Of a stretch of DNA of 58,237 nt, positions 9,541-20,917 are shown in pieces (the stretch's first letter is position 1; each line of letters begins with the position of its first letter). The stretch comes from an uncultured Elusimicrobia bacterium. Its GTDB lineage: Bacteria > Elusimicrobiota > Elusimicrobia > Elusimicrobiales > UBA9959. The notes below the pieces were generated by a model. It did not search any database. It saw only the letters and a program-made list of their open reading frames with translations, and was not told where the DNA came from. Position numbers and translations under genes: made by a program. The stretch spans positions 1 to 58,237 of the forward strand of contig CAIXBR010000041.1 of NCBI GenBank assembly GCA_903917735.1, in the 5' to 3' direction.

Positions 9541-9547
9541 GATCTAA

Positions 9548-10984
<1,437 letters not shown>

Positions 10985-10998
10985 AGTTATAGTGTAAT

Positions 10999-11424
10999 AT
11001 GGGAAAAAAACAGCTCCTCCTTACTATAATGACCCCGGAGAAGACCGTCCTCGCGGATAAACCCGTGGAGTTCGTGACGATACCGGCTTTCGGCGGCGAG
11101 ATGGGTATATTGCCGGGCCACGCTTCTTTCGTTGTGCAGCTTAAGGAAGGGATGATGCATTATAAGGACGGGCATCACAAAGAGTTCTTTTCGGTGCTGA
11201 ACGGCTTCGCGGAGATACACAAAGACAAGGTGATCGTACTTGCCGAGGCCGCGGAGTTGGGTAAAGAGGTCAACGAAGAGCGCGCCAGGCAGGCTTACCA
11301 GAAAGCCAAGGAAACGCTGGCGATGCGCGGGGCGGACATGGACCTGGATTCCGCCCAGGCTTCCCTGCGCCGCGCCGCCGTCCGCCTTAAGGTGGCGGAA
11401 TTCCGCCGCAAACACAAACAATGA
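10999..11424 (+). CDS. atpC: F-type ATP synthase subunit epsilon
   Basis: This 141-residue protein has an N-terminal beta-sandwich (TPEKTVLADKPVEFVTIPA, GEMGILPGHASFV) and a C-terminal helical hairpin (from about residue 92, NEERARQAYQKAKETLA). The hairpin is the part of epsilon that can inhibit ATP hydrolysis. It is the last gene of the operon; a strong terminator follows 17 bases later. Confidence 0.95.
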   Translation: MGKKQLLLTIMTPEKTVLADKPVEFVTIPAFGGEMGILPGHASFVVQLKEGMMHYKDGHHKEFFSVLNGFAEIHKDKVIVLAEAAELGKEVNEERARQAYQKAKETLAMRGADMDLDSAQASLRRAAVRLKVAEFRRKHKQ

Positions 11425-11441
11425 CCGGGATAAAATAAAAA

Positions 11442-11472
11442 AGCGCAGGCTGGTAGGCCTGCGCTTTTTTTA
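11442..11472. terminator. Intrinsic terminator of the ATP synthase operon
   Basis: AGCGCAGGC (11442-11450) and GCCTGCGCT (11457-11465) form a perfect 9-bp stem with a six-base loop. A T-run follows on the plus strand and an A-run precedes it. The design is bidirectional and also serves the convergent gene that ends at 11483. Confidence 0.92.
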
Positions 11473-11482
11473 TGGCCGGAGA

Positions 11483-12865
11483 TCAGTCCGGCAGCTGAAT
11501 GGTGTAGCCCTGCCTGGAAAGGAAATCTACCGCCTTTTCAACGGTGGGGAAGGCTCCGGAGAACTCCTCGCGGGCTCCGAAGTCGCCCAGTTTGAAGAGT
11601 ATGCATTCAAGAGCGACCCGGACATTCTGGGGCGTTTCGGTTTTTCTTATCAGCGCGTAGACGTCCTCATAAAAGCTGACTTCCCGGCTCACCGGCCCGC
11701 GCACACACCAGTAAGCCCCGTTTATGACGCCGAAACCGGCGCTGGTCCTGACCGGCCCTCCGGTACCCTCGCCGTTAGAGCCGGTAAAGAAATAGTGCTG
11801 TTCATCCCAGCGCTGCTTGTCCAGGATCATATAGATGTCGTTCTCCTGAAGGGGAGGGATCCCGCCGGGCCGGTAAGCGGTGCCCTGGCTGGCCAAGAGA
11901 AGCTCGCGCGCATAAGGGAACCTGGCCTGCTGGCCGCGGCAGAAAAGCTTCGCTATGGTGGCGGTCGTGTGGGGCTGCGTGGGGGGGGCAGGTATCCACT
12001 GCAGGTTGGGCTGGGGGTTTACCCAGTCGGCGTAATCGTTGGACTGGAAGAAATCAAAGAACTTTCCCGCCAGGAGTCTCATGGCGTCATTGATAGGAGC
12101 GGACACCTCGAAAGTGCGCGTCTCCCCGGTCTTGATCTTTTCCACGGTCAGCGTAACGGAGATATTAGCGCCACCCAGCAGGGTATAGGAACCATAAAGT
12201 ACATAATCCATGGTGTTGAAAATATCCATCGGCAGCCCGGCGCGCTGCGAATGGGCTTTTACATCATTGACCACGGGGGCGCCGGAGTAAAGGAAATCCA
12301 CCCTGCGCTGATCGTCCGACAGGGCATAAGCACGGTAAAGACCGTCTATCTCCGCCCGGAACTGGTTCTCGAAAGATACGGAGATGCCCTGCACGGCCTC
12401 GTCCTTGTGCTTGTTATGCATCTCGTCAAAGGTCAGGATGATCTGAGCGACCGTTTTAGCCAGTTCGTTCATGTCCGCGTTGGAAGCGGCCATGGGGATC
12501 ATGATATCTCCGAACTCCTGCATGAGCATATGTCTAACCCTGTCCCTGTTCTGGCTCATGGTATAAGCGAACTCCGCGTAGTCGGCCCCGCGGATAAAAA
12601 GGATGTCGGGCCAGATATGTTTGGTCCCTTCCAGGTTGCGGAAACCCTGGTCGGGCCTGGGATTGTTGGCGGGAGCTTTTGGGGCGGGAGCGTTAACGCT
12701 CACGGTCCGCTGGCCGCTGATAAGTTCAGCTATAGAACCCTTATCTGAGCCGTCAAAGAAAGAGGAGAGGTTGCTGCCGGCACTGGCCGGCGCCTGCAGG
12801 GCGCAGGCCAACGATAAAATAACTGCCGTGAATATTGTTTTGGAGGCGGAGGTGTTGTAGGTCAT
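11483..12865 (-). CDS. Secreted protein of unknown function
   Basis: This 460-residue protein has a clear signal peptide (about residues 1-29, hydrophobic TIFTAVILSLACALQ then an ASA cleavage site). The mature part has no motif that I recognise. A Pro-rich linker of about 20 residues follows the signal, then a mixed alpha/beta region with three cysteines near the C-terminal half. The start at 12865 is chosen because it gives a normal signal peptide; an upstream ATG at 12922 would add a second hydrophobic stretch. TAGAAT lies seven bases upstream of this ATG with no Shine-Dalgarno sequence, which suggests a leaderless message. It lies alone between two ATPase operons and converges on the F-type operon. 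Confidence 0.7.
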   Translation of the reverse strand: MTYNTSASKTIFTAVILSLACALQAPASAGSNLSSFFDGSDKGSIAELISGQRTVSVNAPAPKAPANNPRPDQGFRNLEGTKHIWPDILFIRGADYAEFAYTMSQNRDRVRHMLMQEFGDIMIPMAASNADMNELAKTVAQIILTFDEMHNKHKDEAVQGISVSFENQFRAEIDGLYRAYALSDDQRRVDFLYSGAPVVNDVKAHSQRAGLPMDIFNTMDYVLYGSYTLLGGANISVTLTVEKIKTGETRTFEVSAPINDAMRLLAGKFFDFFQSNDYADWVNPQPNLQWIPAPPTQPHTTATIAKLFCRGQQARFPYARELLLASQGTAYRPGGIPPLQENDIYMILDKQRWDEQHYFFTGSNGEGTGGPVRTSAGFGVINGAYWCVRGPVSREVSFYEDVYALIRKTETPQNVRVALECILFKLGDFGAREEFSGAFPTVEKAVDFLSRQGYTIQLPD

Positions 12866-13137
12866 TTGTACTATTCTAGCGTAAATCACGCTTTTCAGTA
12901 TGAGGCCAAGTACCCAGAGCAAGGGAGTTTTAGTACCTATGCTAAATATAGGTCCAAGAGTCTGGCTGCATGTTGTTTTTAGAGGAGAAACGGCGTCATT
13001 ACGGCTTTTTTATTAATTACCAAAAAGTGTTTGCTTTTTTTGCGGTTGTTTTGCTAATCTGACCTTGAGGGGGATTAACTTATAAAGATATCCGTAAGGC
13101 CGCGGCTTGTACGCGCCTTGCCTTCACGTTTTATCGT

Positions 13138-13449
13138 ATGCGCGAGATAATAAGCGAGATATTCGCCGCGGAGGAAGAGGGACGGCTTCAGGTGGCCGCC
13201 GCGAAGGAGCGCGCCTCGGTTATTGTGGCCGGAGCCAGGAAGACCGCGGCGGAACTTGCCACCTCTTCGCATGAAGCCGCGCGGGCAGAGGCGGAAAGGA
13301 TCTCGGCCGCGGCGCTGGAGGAGGTCGGGCGCGAAAAAGCGGCCCTTCTTGTCTCCGCCGGGGCTGAAATAGAAAAAAAACTGCGGTTGGACGATGCGGG
13401 CAGGCGCCGCGCCGCGCTGGAAGTAGTTCGCCGCGTTCTGGAAGTATAG
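13138..13449 (+). CDS. V/A-type ATPase peripheral stalk subunit (G/H)
   Basis: This 103-residue protein is almost entirely alpha-helical, rich in Ala, Glu and Arg and free of Pro and Trp, as expected for the stalk subunit called G or H. It would form a right-handed coiled coil with subunit E and hold the catalytic head to the membrane part. It is the first gene of the V-ATPase operon. The 270-bp gap upstream contains AT-rich sequence (12970-13060) that may hold the promoter, but I see no clear -35/-10 pair. Confidence 0.75.
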   Translation: MREIISEIFAAEEEGRLQVAAAKERASVIVAGARKTAAELATSSHEAARAEAERISAAALEEVGREKAALLVSAGAEIEKKLRLDDAGRRRAALEVVRRVLEV

Positions 13450-13459
13450 GGAGGGGGTA

Positions 13460-14480
13460 ATGCTGGGGATTAAAGATCCGGATCACCTCGCTGCCAGGCT
13501 GCACGGCCGCCGCGCGCGCCTTGCCGATGGCGCGCGCCTGCGCGCCCTTTGCGGCCTTGGTTCCCAGGCCGCGCTGGCAAGGGCTCTTTTTCCCGGTGAG
13601 AAGGCTGTTTCTTCGGCTCAGCTACAGGGCAGGCTGACCGGTGAATTTATAACTGAAACCATGGAGATAGCCGCCTGCCTCGAAGGCCCGTGGGCCCGTT
13701 TTGCCGGGTGGCAGGCCGCCTGGTTCCAGTTGGAAAACCTGAAGGCGGCGCTGCGCGGAGTATTTTCAGGCTGCCGGCCTGATAGTGATAAGAAGTTCGC
13801 TTCTTATCCTGCCCGCCGGAATGGAGGGTTACGGCGGCGACCTGGCCGAAGCTAAAAGTCTACCGGACCTGCTGAACGCGCTGCCCGAAGGAATTTTTCG
13901 GGAAAGCCTTGCCGGGTCTTATGCCGTTTACAACAACGGAGAACCGCTGTTCTTTTACGAGGCCGCGCTGGACCGGGACTATTTAAAAGAGCTTTATGCC
14001 CGGACCGCGGCCCTCAGCGGGGAAGACAAGGCTTTTGCCGAGGAGCTGGCCGGGCAGGAAATAGCCGCGTTCGATCTGATGCTGGCCGCGCGCGGAAGAT
14101 TCTTTTACGGTTATGGGAAAGAGGCCCTGCTGGACCTGTTCGCGCCGGGCCCGGGAATGGACCGGAGAAATTTTATAAAAATGCTGGGGGCCGGCGGTGT
14201 GGGCGGCCTGCGCGCCTCAGCCGGGCGGGCGGTGGAGCCAGGGCCCCAGGAAGCGGACCCGTCCGAACTGGCGGCGCTGGCCTGGCGGCGCTGCGCGCGC
14301 CTGGCCGGCAGGGCCTTCAGGCGCAGCCATATAGGTCCCGGCGCAGCGGCGGCCTATATCGCGCTGCGGCGGGTGGAAACAGCCAATTTAATTTCGGTCT
14401 CGGAAGGGCTGCGCTTGAAGATTGACCCCGGAGAGCTGTCGCGCAGACTCATCCCGCGCGAGGAGGCGGCTTATGTTTAG
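13460..14480 (+). pseudogene. ntpC: V/A-type ATPase subunit C (d), split by a one-base frameshift
   Basis: Two overlapping reading frames together make one subunit C. The first (13460-13855) encodes the N-terminal third, ending usefully at ENLKAALRGVFSG and a few residues beyond. The second, open across about 13776-14480, continues with LLILPAGMEGYG and runs to the operon-typical junction with subunit I. The whole interval is 1021 bases, one more than a multiple of three; without the extra base it would encode about 339 residues, normal for this family. The break lies roughly between 13776 and 13815. Subunit C couples the rotor shaft to the c-ring, so loss should disable the enzyme. Options are a recent mutation, a sequencing error or programmed +1 frameshifting. 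Confidence 0.8.
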
Positions 14481-16401
14481 CCCGGCCAAAATGGTGCGGC
14501 TGGACGCCTTGGTGCTGAAAAAGAACGCCAGGGCGGCGCTGGCGAAACTTGCCGGATCGGGCGAGGCGGAGCTGCTGCCTGCCGGGTCCATGCCCGGGAC
14601 CCGCGTAACTGCGGAAGATAAAAGCCTGGAAAGGAACAAATGCGCCGCTCTGACCGGACGGCTGGCTGCCCTGCGGCGGGCCCTTGGGGTTGAGCCGGCC
14701 GCGGAGAGCGACTGCCATGCCGAATTCGATCTTGCGCAGGCCTGCGCCGCGCTGTCTTACTGGGAGAGCAGGGCTGAAGCTCCGCTTGGCAGGCGGAAAG
14801 AACTTTCCGCGCAATACTCGCTGTTTTCAGCCGAAACAGAGAAGCTGAGCCCTTATTCCGGGCTGCAGGCGCCGTCGGAAAGCGGACGTAAATTTTCTTT
14901 TCTTTACTGCGCGGCCGGCGCGGTGCCGGCCGAAAATCTGGCCGCGCTGCGCCGCAATATCCCCGGCGGCGCGGTCCTGGCGCTGCTGGGAGAAAAGAAC
15001 GGTTCTGGCCGCCTGGCCGCACTGTGTGGTCCGGGCACGGCGCCGGCCTTGTCCGCCGCCCTTAAAATTTCCGGCTTCCGGGACGAGGAGCTGCCGGCGC
15101 GTCCCGGTTTCACGCTGGCCGCGCTGGGCGAGTATTGCTTTGCGGAAGAACGGCGCGTTAAGGCCGAGTTGGAAAAAACCGGTCTGGAGATACAGGCTCT
15201 ATCGGAGGAAGCTTCGGGGCCGCTGGCGGCCGTAGAACGCGCGGCGGCCAGAGAGGCCGGCCTGGTCGAGGCGGAGGGCGGGCTCGGGAATACCGCAACA
15301 GTGTCCCTGATCTCGGCCTGGGTGACGGCAGATTCGGCGGAAGACCTGGCGCATGCGCTGGCGGAGGTTCCGGGCGGGAGCTGCGCGGCTGAAATAGGGC
15401 CTCCTACCGCGGGGAGCGACGTCCCGGTGCTGCTGCGCCCGCCCCGGTTGCTGCGCCCTTTCGCCATGCTCGTCTCCGCTTACGGCCTGCCCGCGTACGG
15501 GGAAGTTGAGCCTACGCTTTTCGCTGCGGCCAGTTTCCTTTTTATGTTCGGCATGATGTTCGGCGACGCCGGGCATGGAGCGGTGTTATGCGCCGTCGGG
15601 CTGTGGCTGGCGCTGCGCGGGCGTTCGGAGAAAATGCGCGACGCCGGGCGTATAGTTTTTTCCTGCGGGCTTTCGGCGGCGTTCTTCGGTATTATATACG
15701 GCAGCTTTTTCGGACTGGAAAAATTCAGGAAATACGCGCTGTGGCGTGACCCGCTGTCAGGAGACCCGCTGGTGTTACTAAAAGCCGCGCTAGCCGCCGG
15801 GGTGGCGGTGATCAGCCTGGGTCTGATATTGAACGTGATAAACCGCCTGCGCGCCGGAGACATCCCGGGGGCGGCACTGGGCAGGTTCGGTTTCGCTGGC
15901 CTGGTTTTTTACTGGGCCGGGATTTCCATGGCCGCGGGGGCTGCGCCGCGCCATGTCCTGCCTATCATGGGGCTGGCCGTTGTCTGCTGGGTAATAAAGG
16001 AGCCGGTTTCATTTCTGCGGCGCCGGGGCGGCGTAGCCGGGGACGCGGAGGAGGGGTTCCTTGCCGTGGCGGCGGAGGCGCTGGTAGGGGCCTTTGAAGG
16101 CGCGCTTCTTTATCTCGCTAATTCGGTCAGTTTCGTCCGTCTGGCGGCCTACGCCATGAGCCACGCCGCGCTGCTGGCCGCGGCCTACGCGCTGGCGGAG
16201 GCCGCCGACAATATCTGGGGGCGCGGAAGCCTTGCGGGGATATTGGCAGCGGTAGCCGGCAACGCCGCGGCTATCGGCCTAGAAGGCCTTGTGGCGGCCG
16301 TGCAGGCGCTGCGTCTTGAGTACTATGAATTTTTCGGGAAGTTCCTGGAAGGGGGCGGGCGGCCCTTCAGGCCGTTCACGCTGGAAAACAAAGGGGGATA
16401 G
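14473..16401 (+). CDS. ntpI: V/A-type ATPase subunit I (a)
   Basis: This 642-residue protein has a soluble N-terminal half (about residues 1-330, with coiled-coil stretches) that contacts the peripheral stalks. Its membrane half has seven or eight helices (about 335-640). The segment FMFGMMFGDAGHGA and the helix YLANSVSFVRLAAYAMSHA, whose Arg faces the rotor ring, are family signatures. The ATG at 14473 has GAGGAGG-type Shine-Dalgarno sequence upstream and overlaps the end of subunit C by eight bases. It is the stator ion-channel subunit. Confidence 0.93.
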   Translation: MFSPAKMVRLDALVLKKNARAALAKLAGSGEAELLPAGSMPGTRVTAEDKSLERNKCAALTGRLAALRRALGVEPAAESDCHAEFDLAQACAALSYWESRAEAPLGRRKELSAQYSLFSAETEKLSPYSGLQAPSESGRKFSFLYCAAGAVPAENLAALRRNIPGGAVLALLGEKNGSGRLAALCGPGTAPALSAALKISGFRDEELPARPGFTLAALGEYCFAEERRVKAELEKTGLEIQALSEEASGPLAAVERAAAREAGLVEAEGGLGNTATVSLISAWVTADSAEDLAHALAEVPGGSCAAEIGPPTAGSDVPVLLRPPRLLRPFAMLVSAYGLPAYGEVEPTLFAAASFLFMFGMMFGDAGHGAVLCAVGLWLALRGRSEKMRDAGRIVFSCGLSAAFFGIIYGSFFGLEKFRKYALWRDPLSGDPLVLLKAALAAGVAVISLGLILNVINRLRAGDIPGAALGRFGFAGLVFYWAGISMAAGAAPRHVLPIMGLAVVCWVIKEPVSFLRRRGGVAGDAEEGFLAVAAEALVGAFEGALLYLANSVSFVRLAAYAMSHAALLAAAYALAEAADNIWGRGSLAGILAAVAGNAAAIGLEGLVAAVQALRLEYYEFFGKFLEGGGRPFRPFTLENKGG

Positions 16402-16402
16402 G

Positions 16403-16729
16403 ATGAAAAATAAATACTCGCTGTTGTTCGCGCTCTCTTCGGCGGCACTGTGCCTCTGCGGGCAGGCCATGGCGGCCATGCCCGGAGGGGAAACTGCCGC
16501 GGCGGCATCCGATTACCGCGCCGTAGGCATCGGTTTCGCGGCCGCCGTTACCATGGCGGTCTGCGTTCTGGGCTCCGGCTACGCGGTGGGCAGGATAGGG
16601 TCGGCCGCCATGGGCGCGGCCGCGGAGAAACCCGAGCTGCTAATACGGAGCCTGCTGTTCGTAGCGCTGGCCGAAGGGCTGGCGGTGCTTGGGTTCGTGA
16701 TCTCCATGATGCTGCTGCAGAAAATATGA
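16403..16729 (+). CDS. ntpK: V/A-type ATPase subunit K (c, proteolipid)
   Basis: This 108-residue protein has an N-terminal signal-like hydrophobic segment (about residues 5-25, ending AMA) and a two-helix hairpin. Helix 2 carries the ion-binding Glu in ALAEGLAVLGFVI. It is therefore a single-hairpin rotor subunit, unlike the doubled four-helix form of Enterococcus. At the sites that hold Gln and Ser in Na+ rings it has Ser (GSGYAVG) and Gly, which argues for protons. The N-terminal segment may be cleaved or may be a third helix. ATG and TGA overlap with the next gene. Confidence 0.9.
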   Translation: MKNKYSLLFALSSAALCLCGQAMAAMPGGETAAAASDYRAVGIGFAAAVTMAVCVLGSGYAVGRIGSAAMGAAAEKPELLIRSLLFVALAEGLAVLGFVISMMLLQKI

Positions 16730-16956
16730 AGTTCTACTGCATAGGCGGCGAGGACGCCGTGCGCGGTTTCAGGCTGGCCGGGGTGGCTGGCCGGGCGGTG
16801 GCCGGCGCCGAGGAAGCCGCGGCGGCGCTGGACGAGGCGTCCGCGAGCCCTGACTGCGGAGTGATAATAATGACGAGGGCGGCGGCGGGGCTTGTGCGGG
16901 AGAAGGTGGAGGAAATAAAACTGGAGCGGGCGCGGCCGCTGATAGTGGAGATATAG
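16726..16956 (+). CDS. ntpF: V/A-type ATPase subunit F
   Basis: This 76-residue protein begins MKFYCIGGEDAVRGFRLAG, the usual start of the central-shaft subunit F (the GxxD/E..xGFRLAG pattern). The conserved GVIIMTRAAA strand and the ending ARPLIVEI also fit. It is somewhat short; many relatives are about 100 residues. It starts inside the ntpK stop codon (ATGA). The symbol follows the A/V-type naming in which F is the shaft subunit. Confidence 0.85.
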   Translation: MKFYCIGGEDAVRGFRLAGVAGRAVAGAEEAAAALDEASASPDCGVIIMTRAAAGLVREKVEEIKLERARPLIVEI

Positions 16957-16967
16957 GACGGAGCTCT

Positions 16968-17076
16968 TTCGGTTTTGCCCGGAGGGATGATGGGGGTATG
17001 GGTTCGGCGTGCCCCACGGGCCCATACCCCCAGCATCCCGACTTCACATCTCGACGTGAGCATAGGCAAAACCGAA
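16968..17076. repeat. Long near-perfect hairpin inside the V-ATPase operon
   Basis: The outer arms TTCGGTTTTGCC (16968-16979) and GGCAAAACCGAA (17065-17076) are perfectly complementary. The inner arms, 19 bases each at 16984-17002 and 17021-17039, match at 18 of 19 positions. The element fills the gap between the genes for subunits F and E. It lacks a terminator T-run after the outer stem. It could be an RNA-stability or attenuation element, or a small inverted-repeat insertion. Confidence 0.8.
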
Positions 17077-17106
17077 CATAATAATTGGATTTTAAGGAAA
17101 TTGTTT

Positions 17107-17736
17107 ATGGAAATTATCGGGGATGCGGAGGGGCTGAAGAGGGAGATACTGGAGATGGCCAGGCGGGAGGGCGCCGGTATCATCTCGGCCGCCGGGGACG
17201 AAGCGGCCAGGATACTGGCCGCGGCCGGAGAAGAGGCAGCGAAGGCCGGCGCCGCGCTGCTGGAGGCCGCGCGCGTTGAAGCCGCCCGCCGCCGCGCTAT
17301 GCTTCTTGCCTCCGTGCCCGCGGAGACCGCGCGGCTGCGCGGCGCGCGCCTTGAATCCCTTCTTGGGTCCATAAGAACGGAAGCCGCGCGGCTGCTCCCC
17401 TCTGAGGCGGCGGCGTCCGGGAAGGCCGGCTTGCTTGCCGCCTTGGCCGCGCAGGCGGTCCTGGGTATGGAAGGGAACAAATTCACTCTCGCCATAGCCC
17501 CTGAAGACAAGGAAGCCGCGGAAGGCCTCCCTGCGGAAATAGAAAGAAAGGCGGCCCGCGGGCCTTTAGAGATAAAAACAGAGGCGGACCCGGCGGCCGG
17601 AGGCGGCGTTCTAGTCCGCGGCAGTGACGGGCGGCAGTATTGGGATAACAGTCTTGGCGGCAGGCTGGAGCGGGTTTGGCCGCAACTGCGCCTGGACCTG
17701 GGCCGGCGGCTGGAAAGCGGCGGGGGGGAGCTATGA
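17107..17736 (+). CDS. ntpE: V/A-type ATPase subunit E
   Basis: This 209-residue peripheral-stalk subunit has an N-terminal half that is one long Ala/Glu-rich helix (about residues 5-110), the partner of the G/H subunit. The C-terminal half is a globular domain, with GGVLVRGSDGRQYWDNSLGGRL near its end, which matches the family's GGvvl..dG....dNtle.rl pattern. The start at 17107 has AAGGAA upstream and excludes a longer in-frame ORF that would run through the hairpin. Its stop overlaps the ntpA start (ATGA). Confidence 0.87.
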   Translation: MEIIGDAEGLKREILEMARREGAGIISAAGDEAARILAAAGEEAAKAGAALLEAARVEAARRRAMLLASVPAETARLRGARLESLLGSIRTEAARLLPSEAAASGKAGLLAALAAQAVLGMEGNKFTLAIAPEDKEAAEGLPAEIERKAARGPLEIKTEADPAAGGGVLVRGSDGRQYWDNSLGGRLERVWPQLRLDLGRRLESGGGEL

Positions 17737-19514
17737 ACGGGGCCGGCAGCGGCGGCAAGGCTTTTATTACACGGGTCAGCGGGCCGGTGGTGACCGCGGC
17801 CGGCATGGCCGGAGCCGTCATGTACGAAGTGGTGCGCGTTGGCGAGTTAGGTCTTGTGGGGGAAGTGGTGCGCCAGGCCGGCGATACGGCTACCATACAG
17901 GTTTACGAAGATACAGGCATGCTTAAGCCCGGCGCGCCGGTGACCTGCACCGGGGCGCCCCTTTCCCTATGGCTCGGCCCCGGCCTTATCGGCAATATTT
18001 ACGACGGAGTGCAGCGGCCGCTGCCGGCGCTTATGGCGCGCGGCGGAGTCTGGATACGCAAAGGCGAGCTGGCGGACCCGCTGGACCCCTCCCGCCGCTG
18101 GGACTATAAGCCGCGGCTGAAGGCGGGGCAACTGGTAACGGAAGGCCAGGCCGCCGGGCTGGTGCGTGAAACGCCGATGGTGGAGCATAAGGTAATGCTG
18201 CCGCCGGGAGTTAACGGGGTAGTGCGCTCCGCCTCCGCCTCCGGAACTTACACCATAAACGACACGTTAGCCGTGATAGATACCCCTTCCGGGCCCGTCG
18301 AGATAAAAATGCTGCAGAAATGGCCGGTGCGCCAGCCGCGCCCGGTGCGCGAACGGAAGCGCGTAAGTGAACCTCTGGTCACAGGGCAGCGGGTGATAGA
18401 TACTTTCTTCCCGATAGGCAAAGGCGGCTGCGCCTGTATCCCGGGCGGGTTCGGCACCGGCAAGACCATAACCCAGCACCAGCTGGTCAAGTGGTCGGAC
18501 GCCGGGATAATAATATTTATAGGCTGCGGAGAGCGCGGCAACGAGATGACGGAGGTGCTTAGAGAGTTCCCGGAGCTGAAGGACCCGCGCACCGGCCGCC
18601 CGCTGATGGAGCGCACTATACTGATAGCCAATACCTCGAATATGCCGGTGGCCGCCCGGGAGGTTTCCATCTATACCGGTATTACCATGGCCGAGTATTA
18701 CCGCGATATGGGTTTCGACGTGGCGGTATTCGCCGACTCCACCAGCAGGTGGGCGGAGGCGCTACGCGAGATGGCCGCGCGCCTTGAGGAAATGCCCGCC
18801 GAGGAAGGTTTCCCGGCCAGCCTGCCTTCGCGGCTCGCGCAGTTCTATGAGCGCGGCGGGGCGGTGACTACGCTCGGCGGGGAAGCGGGCTCGGTCAGCA
18901 TAGTAGGCGCGGTCAGCCCGCCCGGAGGCGACTTTTCGGAGCCTGTCACGCAGCATACCCGCCGGTTCACCAGGGTCTTCTGGTCGCTGGACACAGAGCT
19001 GGCTAACGCCAGGCACTACCCTTCCATAAACTGGCTGCGCTCCTATTCTGACTATCTCGAAGAGGTGGAACCCGCCTGGGAAAAGCTCCACCCCGGCTGG
19101 CGCGTGCTGCGCGAGGAGGCCATGGTGGTGATGCAGCGTGAGGAGCACTACCGCCAGATCGCCCGGCTCGTCGGTCCCGACTCCCTGCCGGACAGCCAGC
19201 GGCTATTCCTTTTTATAGGCGGCGTCATGCGGGACGGCTTCCTTGCCCAGAGCGCTTTCGACGAGGCGGACATGTTCTGCCCGCCGGAGAAACAGGCGGC
19301 CCTGTTGGGGGTCATAATGGCCCTTTACCGCGGCGCCCGCGACCAGATAAAGAACGGCGCGGCGCTGGCCGACATTTCCGCCCTGCCCTGCACAGGCGAA
19401 GTTTTACAGGCCAAGACGGCCTGCGCCGGAACAAAGGAGCTGGCCGCACTTGAGTCCCGGGTGCGGGAAGAACTGGCAGGGCTGGCCCTGTCCGGCGGGG
19501 AGGCTGCTTCATGA
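17733..19514 (+). CDS. ntpA: V/A-type ATPase catalytic subunit A
   Basis: At 593 residues this is the normal length for the catalytic subunit. The N-terminal barrel begins [10 protein letters not shown]. The bulge domain typical of A subunits follows, then the Walker A motif GGFGTGKT (about residues 235-242) and the catalytic segment [13 protein letters not shown]. The stretch [15 protein letters not shown] is also characteristic. It hydrolyses or makes ATP in the V1 head. Its stop overlaps the ntpB start by four bases. Confidence 0.96.
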   Translation: MNGAGSGGKAFITRVSGPVVTAAGMAGAVMYEVVRVGELGLVGEVVRQAGDTATIQVYEDTGMLKPGAPVTCTGAPLSLWLGPGLIGNIYDGVQRPLPALMARGGVWIRKGELADPLDPSRRWDYKPRLKAGQLVTEGQAAGLVRETPMVEHKVMLPPGVNGVVRSASASGTYTINDTLAVIDTPSGPVEIKMLQKWPVRQPRPVRERKRVSEPLVTGQRVIDTFFPIGKGGCACIPGGFGTGKTITQHQLVKWSDAGIIIFIGCGERGNEMTEVLREFPELKDPRTGRPLMERTILIANTSNMPVAAREVSIYTGITMAEYYRDMGFDVAVFADSTSRWAEALREMAARLEEMPAEEGFPASLPSRLAQFYERGGAVTTLGGEAGSVSIVGAVSPPGGDFSEPVTQHTRRFTRVFWSLDTELANARHYPSINWLRSYSDYLEEVEPAWEKLHPGWRVLREEAMVVMQREEHYRQIARLVGPDSLPDSQRLFLFIGGVMRDGFLAQSAFDEADMFCPPEKQAALLGVIMALYRGARDQIKNGAALADISALPCTGEVLQAKTACAGTKELAALESRVREELAGLALSGGEAAS

Positions 19515-20917
19515 CCGCTAAAGACAAAGGGCTGGAATACGTGGGGGCCTCGCGCATAGAGGGCCCGCTGGTGGTGATAGACCGTGTGCGCGACGCGGGT
19601 TACGACGAGCTGGTGGAAATAAAAGACTCTTCGGGGAGGCTGCGGCTCGGGCGCGTGCTGGATATTTCCAGCGAGCGGGCCGTGGTGCAGGTGCTGGAGG
19701 GGACGGACGGTCTTTCCGGGTCTACGCTGCGCGCCCGGTTCCTGGGTGAGAGCCTGAAGCTGCCGGTATCGAAGGGCATGCTGGGGCGGGTTTTCGACGG
19801 GCTCGGGCGGCCGGCCGACGGAGGTCCGCTTCCGCTTTCCGGCGACAGGCGCGACGTGAACGGCGCGCCGATAAACCCTGTCGCCAGGCGTTATCCGCGG
19901 GAATTCATACAGACCGGCATCTCCGCGATAGACGGTATGAACGCCATGGTGCGCGGCCAGAAGCTGCCGATCTTCTCCGGGAACGGCCTCCCGCACGACC
20001 GCGTCTGCGCGCAACTGGTGAGGCAGGCCAGGCTGCCGGGCGAGAAAGCGGATTTCTCCATAGTTTTCGCCGCGATGGGCGTGAAGCGCGACGTGGCGGA
20101 TTATTTCATGCGCGATCTTTCCAGGTCCGGGGCTCTGGGCCGGGTGGCCATGTTCCTGTCGCTCGCCGATGCCCCGAGCGTGGAGCGCCTGCTGACCCCC
20201 AGGGCGGCTCTGACGCTGGCCGAGCACCTGGCGTTCGACTGCGGGCAGCACGTGCTGGTGGTGCTGACCGACATGACCAATTATTGCGAAAGCCTGCGGG
20301 AGGTGGGCACCGCCCGCGGCGAGATACCGGGCCGCAAGGGGTACCCGGGCTATCTTTACTCGGACCTGGCCTCGATCTACGAGCGGGCGGGACGCGTGGA
20401 GGGCTCGCCGGGCTCCATAACGCAGACCGCTATCCTTACGATGCCGTCCGACGACATCAGCCACCCGGTTCCGGACCTGACCGGCTACATCACCGAGGGG
20501 CAGATAGTGCTGGACCGGGAGCTTTTCCAGCGCGGCGTCTACCCGCCGATAGCCGGGCTCCCCAGCTTGTCGCGGCTTATGAAGGACGGCGTGGGGAAGG
20601 GCTACACCCGCGAGGACCACCCGGCTCTGGCCAGCCAGCTCTTCGCCTGCTACGCCTACGTAAAGCGCGTTCGCGCGCTGGCGGATATTATTGGTGAAGA
20701 GGAGCTGGGTGCCGGCGATAAGGTATATCTTAAGTTCGGCGAAGCCTTCGAGCGGCGCTTCCTTTCGCAGGGAGAAAGAGAAGACCGCCCGATAGGAACC
20801 ACGCTGGACCTGGGCTGGGAGATGCTGTCGCTGCTGCCGCGTTCGGAGCTGCACCGGGTCAATTCCGCGCTCCTCGACGAACATTATGGAAAAGCGTTAA
20901 GCGGAAAGGGGGGGTAA
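19511..20917 (+). CDS. ntpB: V/A-type ATPase subunit B
   Basis: This 468-residue non-catalytic head subunit lacks a Walker A motif; the corresponding place reads [10 protein letters not shown], as is normal for B subunits. The opening segment [17 protein letters not shown] and the later [15 protein letters not shown] and [14 protein letters not shown] are family signatures. Together with subunit A it forms the alternating hexamer. Confidence 0.96.
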   Translation: MTAKDKGLEYVGASRIEGPLVVIDRVRDAGYDELVEIKDSSGRLRLGRVLDISSERAVVQVLEGTDGLSGSTLRARFLGESLKLPVSKGMLGRVFDGLGRPADGGPLPLSGDRRDVNGAPINPVARRYPREFIQTGISAIDGMNAMVRGQKLPIFSGNGLPHDRVCAQLVRQARLPGEKADFSIVFAAMGVKRDVADYFMRDLSRSGALGRVAMFLSLADAPSVERLLTPRAALTLAEHLAFDCGQHVLVVLTDMTNYCESLREVGTARGEIPGRKGYPGYLYSDLASIYERAGRVEGSPGSITQTAILTMPSDDISHPVPDLTGYITEGQIVLDRELFQRGVYPPIAGLPSLSRLMKDGVGKGYTREDHPALASQLFACYAYVKRVRALADIIGEEELGAGDKVYLKFGEAFERRFLSQGEREDRPIGTTLDLGWEMLSLLPRSELHRVNSALLDEHYGKALSGKGG

